Source: Nephromyces sp. MM_2019
Taxonomy: Eukaryota > Apicomplexa > Aconoidasida > Nephromycida
Direction: 5' to 3'
DNA length: 64,000 nucleotides
NCBI GenBank assembly: GCA_015657535.1
Contig: JADHZB010002034.1
Coordinates: 1-64,000 of the forward strand
Shown: one piece after another, positions 1-13,300 of the stretch
Position numbering within the stretch: position 1 is the first letter of the stretch
Layout of the letters: each line of letters starts with the position of its first letter
Made by a program: the position numbers and the translations under genes
Notes under the pieces: model-generated
Databases searched by the model: none
Seen by the model: only the letters and a program-made list of their open reading frames with translations
What the model was told of the DNA's origin: nothing

Positions 1-120
1 TGTGTATGTGAGTGTGTGTATGTGAGTGTGTGTATGTGAGTGTGTGTATGTGAGTGTGTGTATGTGAGTGTGTGTATGTGAGTGTGTGTATGTGAATGGG
101 TGTATGTGAGTGTGTGTGTG
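1..120. repeat. 12-bp tandem repeat (tgtgtatgtgag)n
   Basis: About ten near-identical copies run from the window's left edge, with one variant (gaatgg) near 97. They are followed to about 260 by a looser tgtgtaaatatg/tataaatatg array. This probably lies in the next intron of the zinc transporter, since that gene continues to the left. Confidence 0.9.
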
Positions 121-314
121 TATAAATGTGTATAAATATGTGTAAATATGCATAAATATGTGTATATATGTATAAATTTGTGTAAATATGTATAAATTTG
201 TATAAATATGTATACATATGTGTAAAAGTGTATAAATATGTATAAATGTGTGTAAATATGTGTAGATCAGATATAAGAGATGTGTAATGTTATTATTTAA
301 TTTAAATCATAAGT

Positions 315-363
<49 letters not shown>

Positions 364-364
364 C

Positions 365-3300
365 CTCTTTAAGAATTGAAAATGTGGTGTATACAACAAG
401 GACTGAAAATAGGAGAGTTGAAATTGGGTCAGCAATTGACCAAGAAGGTTTCAACCTATATTAAAGGGGGGGAATGTGTGTGTGTAAGATGTGTGTATGT
501 GTGTGTAAGATGTGTGTATGTGTGTGTAAGATGTGTGTATGTGTGTGTAAGATGTGTGTATGTGTGTGTAAGATGTGTGTGTAAATACGTACGTTTGTGT
601 AGAATGTGTGTTTAAATGTGTGTGTAGAGTGAGTGTGTTAATATATATATGTGTATGTGTAGAATGTGTGTGTAAATATATATATGTGTGTAAAATGTGT
701 GTAAAATATGTGTCGAATAAAGATGAGAAAAAATCATGTGTGTGTAAAATTAATTAGGATCTTTGTAATTCAAATGTGTATGTGTAATAGATTTCTTACC
801 AAATAATAAACCCAGCAATTAACACACCAATATTTTGAATTAAATCTCCAATAGCATGTATATAGGCAGCTCTTAAATTGATATTTTGATGTGTGTGTGT
901 GTGTTTGTGTGTGTCTGTGTGTGTAATTTTTTCATCATTTTTATTAGTGTTATTTTCACTAGGCAGTAAGTTATAGGGGGTTTTATCATGTGTTGGATCA
1001 ATAAGAGGGTTACTTAATTGTAAAGTAATATTATCTGTGTGTGTAAATGTGTATTTTTAACAGGTAATTAAAGGATTAAATAAATGTGTGTGTGCGTGTA
1101 TCTAAGTGTGTGTATGTGTGTGTGTAAGTGTGTGTGTGTGTGAAAGTGTGTGTGTGTGAAAGTGTGTATGTGTGTGAAAGTGTGTATGTGTGTGAAAGTG
1201 TGTATGTGTGTGAAAGTGTGTAAGTGTGTGAAAGTGTGTATGTGTGTGAAAGTGTGTAAGTGTGTATGTGTGTGAAAGTGTGTATGTGTGTGAAAGTGTG
1301 TATGTGTGTGAAAGTGTGTATGTGTATGAAAGTGTGTATGTGTGTGAAAGTGTGTAAGTGTGTATGTGTGTGAAAGTGTGTATGTGTGTGAAAGTGTGTA
1401 AGTGTGTATGTGTGTGTAAGTGTATATACATATTTATACACTAATTTTGGGGGATAAGTCGAGTGAGGTATAAATAATAATTCGAAAAGGTATGTGCATG
1501 TGTAAATAATAATAATAAGATAAGGTGTGTGTGTGTTTATATATAATAATTATAAAGGTGTGAGAATATATATATATATAAATACAATCTCGTAATGAAT
1601 GTGTGTACAGTGTTGTAAGATTTAAATATGTGTGTATTAAAAATGTATAACAATGACCAGTATTAGTTGGTATTTCCTTAGGGCTATGTGTTTTCTTGTG
1701 TTTATGGTCGTGTGCAGGGTCGTGTGTGTGATCGTGTTTATGATCATGTGTGTGATCATGTGTGTGATCATGTGTGTGATCATGTGTGTGATTGTGGCCT
1801 ATCCCATGGTGATGTACTTTGAGTATATAAGTTATAAAGAGGTTTGATATTGTTCCAAAAGCAGCCTAAAATACATATTTCATTAAATGTGTGTGTGTGT
1901 ATCTGTGTATGTGTGTATCTACGTGTGTGTATCTGTGTGTGTGTATACATCCATAATGTGTATATGTGTATATCCATAATGTGTATATGTATATATCCAT
2001 AATGTGTATATGTATATATCCATAATGTGTGTGTGTGTATATCCATAATGTGTATATGTATATATCCATAATGTGTATATGTATATATCCATAATGTGTA
2101 TATGTATATATCCATAATGTGTATATGTATATATCCATAATGTGTGTGTGTGTATATCCATAATGTGTATATGTATATATCCATAATGTGTATATGTATA
2201 TATCCATAATGTGTATATGTATATATCCATAATGTGTATATGTATATATCCATAATGTGTGTGTGTGTATATCCATAATAACTCACCGTGATTAACATAA
2301 TAGTCCCATCTACTTCAATTGGTTGTTGTATACGTCTAATAGCTGCATAGACTAGTGCCCCTGTTAACACCCAAATCATTACTACACTGCAAAGTGCCCC
2401 CAAAATTTCTGCTCGGTGAAAACCAAACGACATAGCGTCTGTACCCTTAAAATTGGATACCCAAATGGCAAATAAACTATACACACATTATACACACACA
2501 CATATAAGAGGGGGATGTGTGTATTGTGTGTGTATTGTGTGTGTGTGTGTGTGTGTATTGTGTGTGTGTGTGTGTGTGTATTGTGTGTGTGTATTGTGTG
2601 TGTGTGTTGTGTGTGTGTTGTGTGTGTGTGTGTGTATTGTGTGTGTGTGTGTGTGTAAAAAGTAGTTGTAAGGAAATATACGTGAAAGTATGTGTAGAGT
2701 ATATAATATGTATACACTATACCTTAATAGAAATGCACACACATCTGATAAAAGATGGCTAGCATCTGTTAAGAGGGCTAATGAGTTAGATAGATAGCCA
2801 GCCACTACTTCAACAATCATAAAAAGAATTGACACACAACAGGCCAAAATTAATTTTTTTTGAGCTTGTTTTGCTGATGAATCTGATTTTATATTACACA
2901 TTGAAGTTTTTATTACACATTACAGTTTTTATTACACAGGATATTTTATATTATACACACATGTTTATATTACACAGCCCTGTTTATATTATGCACACAT
3001 GTTTGTATTACACACAGATGTGTATACTACACACATTCTTAATGACTTAAACTTAATGCTTTATGTCTTATTATAAATGTAATGTGTATATATGGATAAC
3101 ATGTTTGTGGTTGAGAGTGTATAGTGATTTGGGGTAGCGAAAAACATTTATCAATGTATGTGTGTGTTTGAGATTACATATATATAAATGCCTCTTGATA
3201 GTACATATATAAATGTGTGTGTACAAGTCTTAGAGTACGAATAAAAATGTGTGTATGAGTATCAGAGTACATATATAAATGTGTGTGTCAAATTCAGAGT

Positions 3301-3524
3301 ACGTGTAGAAGTGTGTGTGAATAAGATTCAGAGTATACATAAAAAAGTATGTTAACTTTAGAGTCCGAATATGAATGTGTTTAAAATATATGGGTAATGT
3401 ATAAACAAGATGTGTACTTACCAACATGGTTGTGGTTGTGTGTGTGTTGATTGATTGGGGAGAGTTGTATGCCTTCGTTGTCCTCTTCATTCAGAGGGTG
3501 AAAGGGCTCGTTTTGTAGAGCCAT
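365..3524 (-). CDS. Cation diffusion facilitator zinc transporter (ZnT-like), 3' end outside window
   Basis: Exports Zn2+ from cytosol into organelles or out of the cell (CDF/ZnT family knowledge). Exons, minus strand: 3422-3524, 2723-2882, 2287-2476, 1658-1865, 800-1034, 365-455. Together they give 329 residues, and the next donor at 364 points off the left edge, so the C-terminal cytosolic domain is missing here. Visible: a first membrane helix ending in the family motif [16 protein letters not shown] (TM2, metal-binding H and D), [13 protein letters not shown] (TM3), a TM4, then a His-rich loop of repeated HDHT with a second Thr/His/Asn-rich stretch, and TM5 with [16 protein letters not shown] (second H/D pair), then [10 protein letters not shown] (TM6). 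Both metal-site H-xxx-D pairs are present. All introns are packed with TG/CA minisatellites. The donor after 1658 is ambiguous (GTCATT or the nearby GTTATA, same phase). Family assignment is secure; subfamily is not. Confidence 0.93.
475..582. repeat. 21-bp minisatellite in zinc transporter intron 5
   Basis: About five copies of a unit containing tgtgtgtaagatgtgtgtat lie between exon 6 (365-455) and exon 5 (800-1034). Degenerate TG-rich sequence continues to about 730. It is open in a plus-strand frame but lies inside the intron of the minus-strand gene. Confidence 0.85.
1082..1432. repeat. 16-bp (gtgtatgtgtgtgaaa)n minisatellite in zinc transporter intron 4
   Basis: Roughly twenty copies of a gtgtatgtgtgtgaaa unit with length variants (gtgtaa insertions) fill most of the intron between 1035 and 1657. 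Both long minus-strand open frames here are Thr/His/Leu/Ser repeats without coding character. Confidence 0.88.
1725..1796 (-). repeat. 12-bp coding repeat (gatcatgtgtgt) encoding the His-rich loop
   Basis: Inside exon 4 of the zinc transporter, about four perfect and several degenerate 12-bp units encode repeated His-Asp-His-Thr. The unit looks like the surrounding TG repeats but stays in frame and supplies the cytosolic histidine-rich loop typical of ZnT proteins. Confidence 0.85.
1951..2272. repeat. 23-bp minisatellite with 115-bp higher-order period, intron 3 of zinc transporter
   Basis: Fourteen head-to-tail 23-bp units, each starting ccataatgtg, fill the intron between exon 4 (ends 1865) and exon 3 (starts 2287). 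Most units continue tatatgtatatat. Units 4, 9 and 14 carry gtgtgtgtgtatat instead, so every fifth unit differs and the array has a 115-bp superperiod. Confidence 0.93.
2515..2660. repeat. TG-rich microsatellite in zinc transporter intron 2
   Basis: Nearly pure tgtgtg interrupted by attg lies between exon 3 (to 2476) and exon 2 (from 2723). Confidence 0.88.
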
Positions 3525-5560
3525 TTTGTTTATAAAAGTTCAACAAAAATTAAGTTTTTTTGAATAAAACAAATACAAAGGTACAAATTGTGTGTGTGTA
3601 TTTATGTATCATATAAAGTTCATTTAGTATGTGTATATCATGGGTGTGGAAAGTGTGTTGGAAGTGTTTGGAGATTGTGTGGAATGTATGTATAATATGT
3701 GTGGAATATATATACGATATGTGTCTAATTTGTGTGTAATGAGTGTGTGATGTGTGTATAATGTATGTATAATATGTGTGGAATGCATGTATAATATGTG
3801 TTGGAAGTGTGTGTGGATTATATAGTTATGTGGGATTGTCTATAGATTGAAATTTTGTGGGGGGGGGAGGATTATTGATGTGTTTGTAGATGGGTGTAGT
3901 GTGTGTGTGTGGGATGGGGGGAAGGGGGGATTGGAAGTTATAAATATGTATTGTGGGCATGAGTGTGGGTGGAGAGTTGTTTAGTGTGTAATTTTGGGCT
4001 TTTAGGCTATGTGTGTGTATGTGTGTGGGTATTATATACTCTGTGTGTGTATTTGTGATTGTAATACGTATATTTAGGTGATATCATACTTATTGTCTGA
4101 GTTTGGTATGAGGTATATTTATTGGATGCGCATGATGGGGAGTTACGTGTAGTGTTTTTGTATTGTGTGTGTGTATATTAATGGTAAGGATATGTGTTTA
4201 TGTTTTGATCTGTGTATGTGTGTGTGTGGGTGGGTGCGTTGAGTTAGGAACGTGGGACTGATATTTATTTTTATACGTGTGGTTCAAATATTGTATATGG
4301 TTATCAATGTATATATATATACTAACATATATGTATAAACTTGTCTGTTTACGAATTTACGTGTGAATGGACGTGTGTGTGTATGTGTGTGTGTGTCTGT
4401 GATCAATTTCTCTATATGTGTGTATGTGTGTGCGTGTCTGTGGTCAATTTCTCTATGTGTGTGTAAATGAGTTGTAAATTTAAAGATTACAAATAAAATG
4501 TTTTAAATCTAAAGATTAATAATTTAGGAATAAATATGAGGGGCTTTAAATATTTCATTATTTAATTTGATAATAATTTGCTAATGTTTTTGGATTCTTG
4601 AATAAGATTTGTATATATATGTGTGCGCGAGTTTATAAATATGTGTTGGGGTTTATATACGTGTATATGCAAGTTTATATGTGTGTGGGAGTTTATATAT
4701 ATGTGTGTGCGAATATATATGTGTGTATGCGAGTTTATGTATGTATGTGCGTGTTTATATGTGTGCGAGTTTTTATATATTTGTATGTCTGTATGTATAT
4801 ATTTTTGAGTGTGTGTGTATGGTTTTTGAGTGTGTAGGTTTAAATTCAGCATATATACTTATGTATGTGTGTATGGGTAGGTACGTTTACATACTATATA
4901 TGCTTGTGAGTGTGTGTGGCTACTTATATACTTAAGTATACAATTAGGTATACATGGTATGTGTGAATGTGCTTAACTAGTTTATATAGCATATATATAT
5001 ACATGTATGTGTGTGTGAAAGAGAGAAAGAGAGAGAGAGGGAGAGAGAGAGAGAGGGTTTGTCTAAAGCTTTTAGTGTTTTTTCTATTTCATAAATTAGG
5101 TGCTAAAAAAACGTATTTAGTAAATTAAAAGTAGTTAACATCTATACCTCGAAAGATTTTTATTAAATTGTCTAAATCTAGGTTTAGTTAATTATTGAAA
5201 CGTATTCTATATACATATATATAATTTTGTGTGTGTTTGTGTATGTATCCGTGTATGTTCGAGTATGTGGGGGTATGTGTGTATGTGTCCGTGTATGTTT
5301 GAGTGTGTGGGTGGGTGTGTGTGTATCCGTGTGGGTGTGAGTGTGTGGGTGTGTGTGTGAGTATCCGTGTGGGTGTGAGTGTGTGGGTGCGTTTGTCAGT
5401 ATGTGTGTGGCTGTTGCAAAGCATAATATATGCATAGAATAATCGACTCTAATGTGAAACATGTATGTATATGTAGTGCCAAATATTTCTACATAATGCA
5501 AAACAATAACATATTTATATAATATAATTATTAATATATCAATCATATATGTTTGTATGT
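3525..5560. repeat. TG-rich intergenic zone upstream of the zinc transporter
   Basis: Degenerate TG-rich sequence with no credible gene. Notable parts are a GA run at about 5019-5055 (gagagaga), and a minisatellite of about 36-40 bp at 5230-5410 built from gtgtgtgtatccgtgtgggt-like units. The open frames here consist of Thr/His/Pro or Val/Cys repeats. Confidence 0.75.
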
Positions 5561-7802
5561 AAAACTAAATACATTAAATTTGTGCTTATAAGTTTAAATG
5601 TTTCAAACATTTGTGTGAAAAAGTGTGAGTATTATTCAAATGCACTTGTGCATATTTAAATGATATGCTTATCTATATATATATATATTAACATATATAT
5701 ATATATATATGTTGTAATATATCCACACCGGGACTTAAAACTTAGCAAAGAAAAAAGAGAGGTGTAAATACACTAGAAAAATACAAACTTTCTAGATAGC
5801 AACTTTTACTAAGTCGATTAATCAATGTATACAAAACCTAACAAAACGCTCCAACACTTTTGTGCATAAAGTTAAATTAAAATTCACAAATTTATAAAAT
5901 ACCTTAACACTCTCACGCATAAATACAACTGAAAACTAACAAAACAATAAGACTTTTATGTACAATCTCAACCAAAACGCACAAATCTGAAAATCGAGAA
6001 GCTAAACGAAAACCGGAAATTAAAGAAATACTCGTAAAGAATAATTCACTCTAATTGTAGAAAAAAATTACTTAAAATTAAATAGGAATTTAAAAATAAG
6101 ACCAGAGTTTAATCTTTTCTGAATTAATTTTCATTATAACAACTTTTAGAAAGACAACTTGATTTGCCATTTTTCTTACAGGTAATCCCTATAGTTGTAC
6201 AAGACCAATTGATTAACAACAACCCTTTTAGCCCTAAAACAAATCAATTTTCATTAATATGAAACTTGGAAAAATCTAATGTATTATACGGATATAGTCT
6301 TAAGAATTAACTAACGAAAATACAAAGTCTTTAATTCTTTTTTATATATCTATTAGTTTGTGAGTTCGATTCATGCCGTCATACGTAATCGACACCTAGT
6401 TAATTAAACTCACACTAGGTGCACACAATAGCTACGATACTGATAAACAATCCGTGTTAAAGACTTAATTAACATTGTGTATATATGATAATATAAGTAT
6501 GCATCTAATATGTATCTAGACTATGATTCAGATATGAAAAAGTTTTCTTAAATATTCAAATGTTTAAGTAAGAATCTAGAAAATAAAATTTAAAATTTTC
6601 CCATTTTAAAAAATTTCAAACACTTTTTATACTTTCCACATTCCTTGTAATCTCCTTAACGAAAATAACTCATACACACTTATGTGCTTATATAGTAATA
6701 CATTCAATCACACTGTTATATCTTGGACTAAACACAGAGATCGATTAGAGCTAGTAATCTTATTTCCTACCCTACGTACCACTAACTAGGACGTATGAAG
6801 ACGTATAACTAATGTTGGAACAATTTTAAATTTATTTTATTAATTACTTGTCAATTTTGAATATTCCTCGAAGTTTTCATAGATCAATTTAATATTACGA
6901 TTAGGAACACATTAGGGAATTAGGTTTTTGTTAATATCGAGTTTTGTTATTATAAAAAGGGTAGGAAAATAGGGTGAGTCTGCCTTTTATTTACGATAAC
7001 ATCATGTCCGTTTTATTTCGTATCTTCGAGTTTAGATTGGAATTTTGGGACTTTTTTCTTACAATTTCTGGGCCCTCTGTTTTTGGGCTTCTGTTGTATT
7101 TTTTTATTTTGTGGCCTTTGCTTCCCTTAGTTTTTCTACATAGAGCTACAGTTAGTGTCTTTCTATCGGATAGCTTTAGCTAGGTTTGGGTCATGTTACA
7201 TTATCTAATAATGTGTTGTTATCGTGTGTGTGTCATCAGTTTCGTTTGGTTAGGGTACCTAGCATCCTATATTTTTAGTGTATGTACAGTGTGTGCTCTT
7301 TTGAGTTTTCTTTGTGTGGGGGATATTACACACTCACAACTTACTTCTAACAACACACACACAACTTACTTCTAACAGCATACATACACACGAGTCGATA
7401 TATATTTAGCACCTCTTTATCAATATAATAAAAAACTCCCAACTTGTTTCAAACACCCCACCCTTCACACACTTTACACACCCTCTCCAAACACATTTCA
7501 CACCCCCACCACCCCATGACACACATTTTTTACATCTTCCCCACGACTGCCCTTCAACATATACACACACAGTGATATGCATATTCATTGTGTAATCCCA
7601 ATATAAAAAATAACCGAGGTTTAAAAAAATTTTCAAATATCCTGAATGTCTCTAATTATCGAATTTTTGTGTGTATGTACAGCACACATTTAGATGAGAA
7701 AATTGATGGCGTATTATTTATAAATTATATATATATCATGAATTAGATATTCAATTTTTACACACATCTTTTATAGAAAACTATTCAATGTGTGTGTGTG
7801 AG
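5561..7802. other. AT-rich intergenic region, no supported gene
   Basis: Separates the divergently transcribed zinc transporter and the coiled-coil gene at 7803. Open frames at 6974-7183 and 7193-7375 are short, hydrophobic and T-rich, and have no splice partners I can see. A C-rich stretch at 7436-7530 reads cacaccc on the plus strand. Confidence 0.6.
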
Positions 7803-9679
7803 ATGGAATTTCCACCGGTTGAACAAACAGTGAAAATTCCAAAACTGGATGATCATCAAAGACATGTAACAAATCAACTAGAATCAAACCTCTCTAAAAT
7901 TATATCATATAAACAAAATTTGATGCTTTCACACACAATTCATAATTTAGAGGATGAGGTATTCCACAATTTCTCCAAAACAATCAACAACTTTGATGCT
8001 GAGGAAGAATTCCTCAAAAAATTTATCGAAAAAGATAAACAGTTTGTCAAAGTTTTACAACTCGAAGAAACACAAGCTAAATTAACTGAAAAAGGTGGCT
8101 TGTGTTTATGTATAGAATTGATGGTGGTGTGGTGTGTATATATAGGGGAGCTATGTGTATTATGTGTATACTGTGTGTACGTATATTATGCGTGTGTATA
8201 TTGTGTATTTATCTTGTGTCTATTATCTATTGGGTGTGTATTATGTGTGTATACTGTATGTGTATTGTGTTTGTATTATGATTTGTATGTGTGTGCTATA
8301 TACATTCAAAATTAAATGTGTCTATTTGTACATATTTTTATAGGCATATATTTTTTAATGAAAAATAACACTATAGATTAAGCTACGATATTACACATTC
8401 CATTAATTAAATTTGAATGGGACACATCACATAGTAATTACACCCATTTCTGTCTATATATGACAATTGTCTCAAATCTTACAATACATTTTATTAGCCC
8501 TAAAATTTGAAGAAAACAGACTTTTGGAATTAAGGAGAAGCAATACAAACTATGAAAGAGGTTATCCTACTAATGAGAATATCAATGGACAAGGTATTAC
8601 TTATACACACTAAAACAATGTATATAACCCATAATTTCCATTAAATTGAATATATAATCTATGCACGATATCTAGTAATGTGTATTATAAGCTTTCTTTA
8701 TATATACGTGTGTTTATGAATACTATGAGATTCCTTCATACTAAAATACATACGTATGAGTACTATAAGATCCCTCTATACTAGAATATGTGTGTATGCA
8801 TGAGTATAATTAGATTTCCTTATACTAAAATATGTGTGTATGCATAAGTATTATATTTCTTTACACCATAAATGTGTAACAGAAAATTCTGTAGAACTAA
8901 CAGAATACTTACAAAATTCAAAGACAAGACAATATGAAATTTTTCAACTCGAACAAACTTTGAGGAAGTCTGTTTCGATTTGTTTTCAAATCCATAAAAA
9001 AAATTTGGCTCTCCAACAAAAATTACAAAAACTGAAAATGAAAGCAAAAAAAGATGCTGAACACCTCAGGTACACACTTTCCAAATATGTAGATTTGGAC
9101 TCTTTTTATATGTTGAAATTTTGAATTTTTTGATTTCTTTACATGTGGAAAACAAGTTTTAATATACATTCATTAGCTTTGTAATTGGGTTATTTCATTG
9201 CATACTATATACTTGTCATAATGTATATTTTTTATCATATCAAATACTTATAATCAAATCATATGTTTATTAGCCATTTATTTAGGATATATCCAAAAAT
9301 GTGTATGTATAATATTACATAATTTGAAAATAGACTTTGTACACTTGATTTGCGTAAAATTCGATAAATTTACTTCTTTATGCTTTAGGTTATCATATCA
9401 ATTCATTGAGTCTACATCTCGATTCAAGATAAACTCTTTTGATGGAAATTTATTGTCAGGATGTAAGTTGAAATTGCAATTTACTTATTATTGTATTTAC
9501 TTGGAGAAATATCAAACTTTTCCACAGGTATACTGCCTATCAATTCCACACTACAAAATTCACATTTTTTCAAAATTCATATGGATGAAAATATGGATGC
9601 TTTATCCGATTGGTTTTGGCATAAGATATATAATTTCTCAGTACCTCCAGATCTTCCTTCTAAATTCATTTTTGAATAA
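7803..9679 (+). CDS. Coiled-coil protein with possible RWD-like C-terminal domain (kinetochore candidate)
   Basis: Exons 7803-8094, 8498-8593, 8883-9069, 9389-9462 and 9528-9679 join in frame to 266 residues. The ATG at 7803 is preferred over 7788, which lies in a tg run. Residues 1 to about 190 are charged and helical with heptad-like spacing (for example QYEIFQLEQTLRKS). The last 70 or so form a compact segment with the pattern F-x-I...D-G-N-L-L-S-G-x-I-L...F-F-K-I...D-W-F-W-H-K-I. That layout, a coiled coil then a small alpha/beta cap, resembles Spc24/Spc25-type RWD kinetochore subunits. This is inference from pattern only, and no family is recognised outright. Introns 1 and 3 are TG/AT-rich. 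The gene is divergent from the zinc transporter and in tandem with the coiled-coil gene at 10374. Confidence 0.75.
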
Positions 9680-10373
9680 TTATGATTGAACATAGCAGCA
9701 CAAATTTGTACACAAATATTCAAGTCTTAACATTTGTAATCCCAATATATAACATATATCTTTATTATTAAACCTTTGAGTATTTGAAGAACTAAACACA
9801 ACATTTACATCTATGTAAATCAATAAAAGTCTAATCAATTTTACTAAAACCAAAAAATTTTAAAAATGATATTCCACTATTTTTATTAGAAACTAAATAA
9901 GATCTATCAGGAATCCATCCCTAATATATTTATATATGGGTCTGTGTAGTAAAATCTATCTAAGCCACACAGTTTTTGAGAAATTTTCATAACTTAGATT
10001 TGGTAATAAATTCCTCTTTTAATATCTTTCAATGAAATATAAAAAAAGCATTAAAATATTGATTTCTAGTAAAATATTTAAGTTCAAAGAGATAAATTAT
10101 TTCACTATTATTGAGAATTCCTCAGTATATTCCAATTTACTACTCAAATTAATTTCATTAGAATTTGCTCTAATCTCAGCACAGCTCACTCTACTTATCT
10201 TATTTGAAATTTATTAATCTTAATACCCTAGGAAATTAGGGATACTTAATTCGATTGCAATTCATAATGAAGATAAATTTCCCCAGTTCTAGTACCTATA
10301 CTAAAATTTTGACATCATATATCATTGTAATAATCAAGCAGGCATAGTACTATTTTTAACCTTCAAGTGAAAA
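9680..10373. other. AT-rich intergenic spacer
   Basis: About 700 bases between two plus-strand genes. A 61-codon open frame at 10032-10217 is Ile/Lys/Phe-rich, has no start context, and is not called. Confidence 0.6.
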
Positions 10374-13300
10374 ATGGAAAATTCTGAAGCTTTTGAAATC
10401 GATGCAAATTTCCCCCAAGATGTACATCAAACCATATATCGAGAAAATTCTAGCTGCAAGCAAGGCCTAATCCCAGTGCCAAAGGTTTATGAAATAAAAG
10501 CTAAAAATACATCGGCTCGTCTAACCTATTTACCACATCAACGAAATAACATTGTCTTTTCTAGGATGTCTTGCTCAAATCCCTGTGTATCACCAGATTG
10601 TAGTACACCTGTGGGAGAAAAATCAAATTTCTACAAACCTAAAAACTCAACAAGAAATATCCAACCAGCGGTAAATCATCAAGAATCAGGTAATGTAAAT
10701 GATAAGCAGCTAGGAAGATACATGATGCTAAGAAAATAAGCAGTGATTATTAATAGATAGGAGTTTATGTATAGGCATCAATTTAAGCGAATAATGATTA
10801 AATATAATTTGCTGTGACTGATATGAACTAATTAATATATATATGAGCTTGTGTAATTTATGATTAAGAATTCTAAGCTTTAGATAAAAGCTATTGGAAA
10901 ATGTATGAATTTAGAAAAGTAAATAGCATGGAGTTGGTATTAATTTAAAAAACCATGAGCCCTGCTAAACCAGTGAAGGATTAAAAATGTAATATCCTAA
11001 TAAGGAATCAGATATTGATATGAATGTATAAGAATTATGTTTTATTATTTTCAATGAAAATAAAAGAAAATTTTTATACTAGAAAGTTTAAACATAAAAA
11101 GTTCACAATTAAAAATCTACATCTCACTAAAATTCAGGCAGAGTAAACAGCAATACAAATAATTCAATTTTCAAACCAAAAGTTGCGCCAGAATTAATCG
11201 CTAAACCAAATGTAATAAACAACCAAAACGGCACACAAATGGGATCCCCTGGGTATCTATGCAACAATGTGTGTACAAGTGCGCCAGGATTTGATAAATG
11301 TACTAATTATGTAAAACAATGTGCTCAGTTTGAATCAAGAAAACTTATACCTTCAGAAGAAAAAGAACTTGAAGAATTAAGGTCGACAAATGTTATATTG
11401 TTGGCTGAAAATGAAAAATTGCGAGTAGGTTATTATAATTTGTTTTTGAGCTGCATAATTTGCCTTGATTATGCAAATTTTAAGACTTTGGTGACGTTAT
11501 CAACAAGTTGATGTTTGAATAAACCTCATTAATATTTTGGCTATTTAGGAACAAAATGAGCAACTTGTGTCAAACATAAATGGCCTGAGAAAAGATATAA
11601 TCAAGGAAAAACGAAAATTTGATCAGAATAATAGTGAAAATGAAAAAATTGCCTCCCTTATGAATGACAATGAACGTCTTCGATCACAATTAAAAGAGTT
11701 GGGAAGTGCTATTTACAAAAGTTCCAAAGCTAATAACAATGGGTATATAATAATTTCTAATAAATATTAAGCTTTGTTAATTGCTATTTTATTCAAAATT
11801 AGAGCTGAAAGTGACAATAACAAATCGAATCTTTTGAAAGTTATCTCAGCACTCTTGAATGATGCTTATAATGAGATTTCGAGGTAAAACTCATTGATTA
11901 GCAATAAGCACTTTTTTAAGAATTAAAAATTTAACAAGTTTATATAGCTTGGATCAAGTTGATTTACTAATTTACTTTTCGATACTCATAAATCACAGAT
12001 TAAAAAAGCAAACAAACACCTTCAAAAGATCGGCTGAGGCTGCTGAGGATGGTATCAAAAATGTGCTATCAGGACTAAGCAACCAATATGGGATGGTGGA
12101 AGTTAATGATATAACAGTCGATCAAGCTGTGACTGATAGTATATTAGTTCAATCAAGGAGAAATTGTTTAACTGTAGGTTAAATTTCTCATCAGAAAACT
12201 CAACAAAATATATTCAATTTCCTCGTGTTAGGGTCTAGAATTAATTTGGTCAATTTGTAGGAGCTTGAAGGACACTAAAGACGTAGCTATCGAAAAAATT
12301 ACTTTATTCATAAAAAAAGAAGTGGTAAAACAAAAGCTTATAAAAGATAAAACAATTTTTGAAGAATTACACTATTATGATTACCAGAATGTTGAAGACC
12401 CTATGAGTTGTTTACAAAGAATGAAATTAGCATTGGAAAATCACCTTGATCAGGTATTTGAAAACTTACTTTTGGGACCTCAATGGGTCTTTTTGTTGAA
12501 TTTTCTATTAAACTTGAATTTGATATAAATTTACTGCTATAACTTTGAAGCTATTCAATAGCATGATTGATTCTAACTAAAAAATTAGGCTCATTAGGCA
12601 ATACAGCATTGTGTTCTACAAATAAACTGTATATATATAATTCATATATTCATAATTACAAACGCTGAGTGCCTAAGCTAGAAAAATCCCTATTTTGAAA
12701 TCAAATGTTTAGTTAATCTAGATATTAATTTGTACATTAAAATGCTACTAAGTTTAAAGTTGAATTAATTGAATATTGACTGCAGGTTTATAATCTTTAC
12801 GAAGCATTTGAGGCTTTATATAATGAAATAAAAAATACCCAAGCTCACGTATTTGATCAATCAAGAAATAGCCCTTACTGGTAACATTTTTGGAATTTAA
12901 ACATCTATATGAAAAGAAATATTTCATATTAATTATATCTAGCCCATGCCGACCAAGAAGAATGGTTTTAGAGGAGGATCTTGAGCATTTACAGCATCAA
13001 TATTTCCAATCAAATGAAATAGTTAGACAGCTTAGGTGTAAGATATTGACGTTGGAATTAACTTCATTTTCAAACTTTTCAACTACGGTATGATTTAAAC
13101 AATTAAGTATGAAATTTATTTTTTTCATTAAGCCAATGTGTCTTATATCAGAGAGTATCCAATCCTAAAATTAATGAGATTACTCCAACTAAGGAAATGT
13201 TCAAAGATTTTGGTAATTTTGATGATAAATCACATATTTTAGAAATTTCAAACAAGGTGAGCGGACTGTAATAGTAAATTATATTGTATGAATTTTAATC

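Noticed and set aside
1951..2272. CRISPR-like regularly repeated 23-bp units
   Set aside because: Units are directly adjacent with no unique spacers, and the sequence is eukaryotic intron.
1076..2276. Several long open frames on the minus strand made of Thr/His/Tyr/Ile repeats
   Set aside because: They are translations of intronic minisatellites within the zinc transporter, with strict repeat periodicity and no coding character.
6360..6375. gttcgattc box resembling the tRNA T-loop/B box
   Set aside because: Flanking bases do not form a T stem, and no acceptor, D or anticodon arms could be built around it.
6974..7375. Two hydrophobic open frames (69 and 60 codons)
   Set aside because: T-rich composition explains the hydrophobicity. 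The first opens at a GTG, not an ATG, and neither has splice partners or recognisable similarity.
7406..7636. Minus-strand 76-codon frame rich in Gly/Cys/Val/Trp
   Set aside because: Derived from the C-rich cacaccc tract; low complexity.
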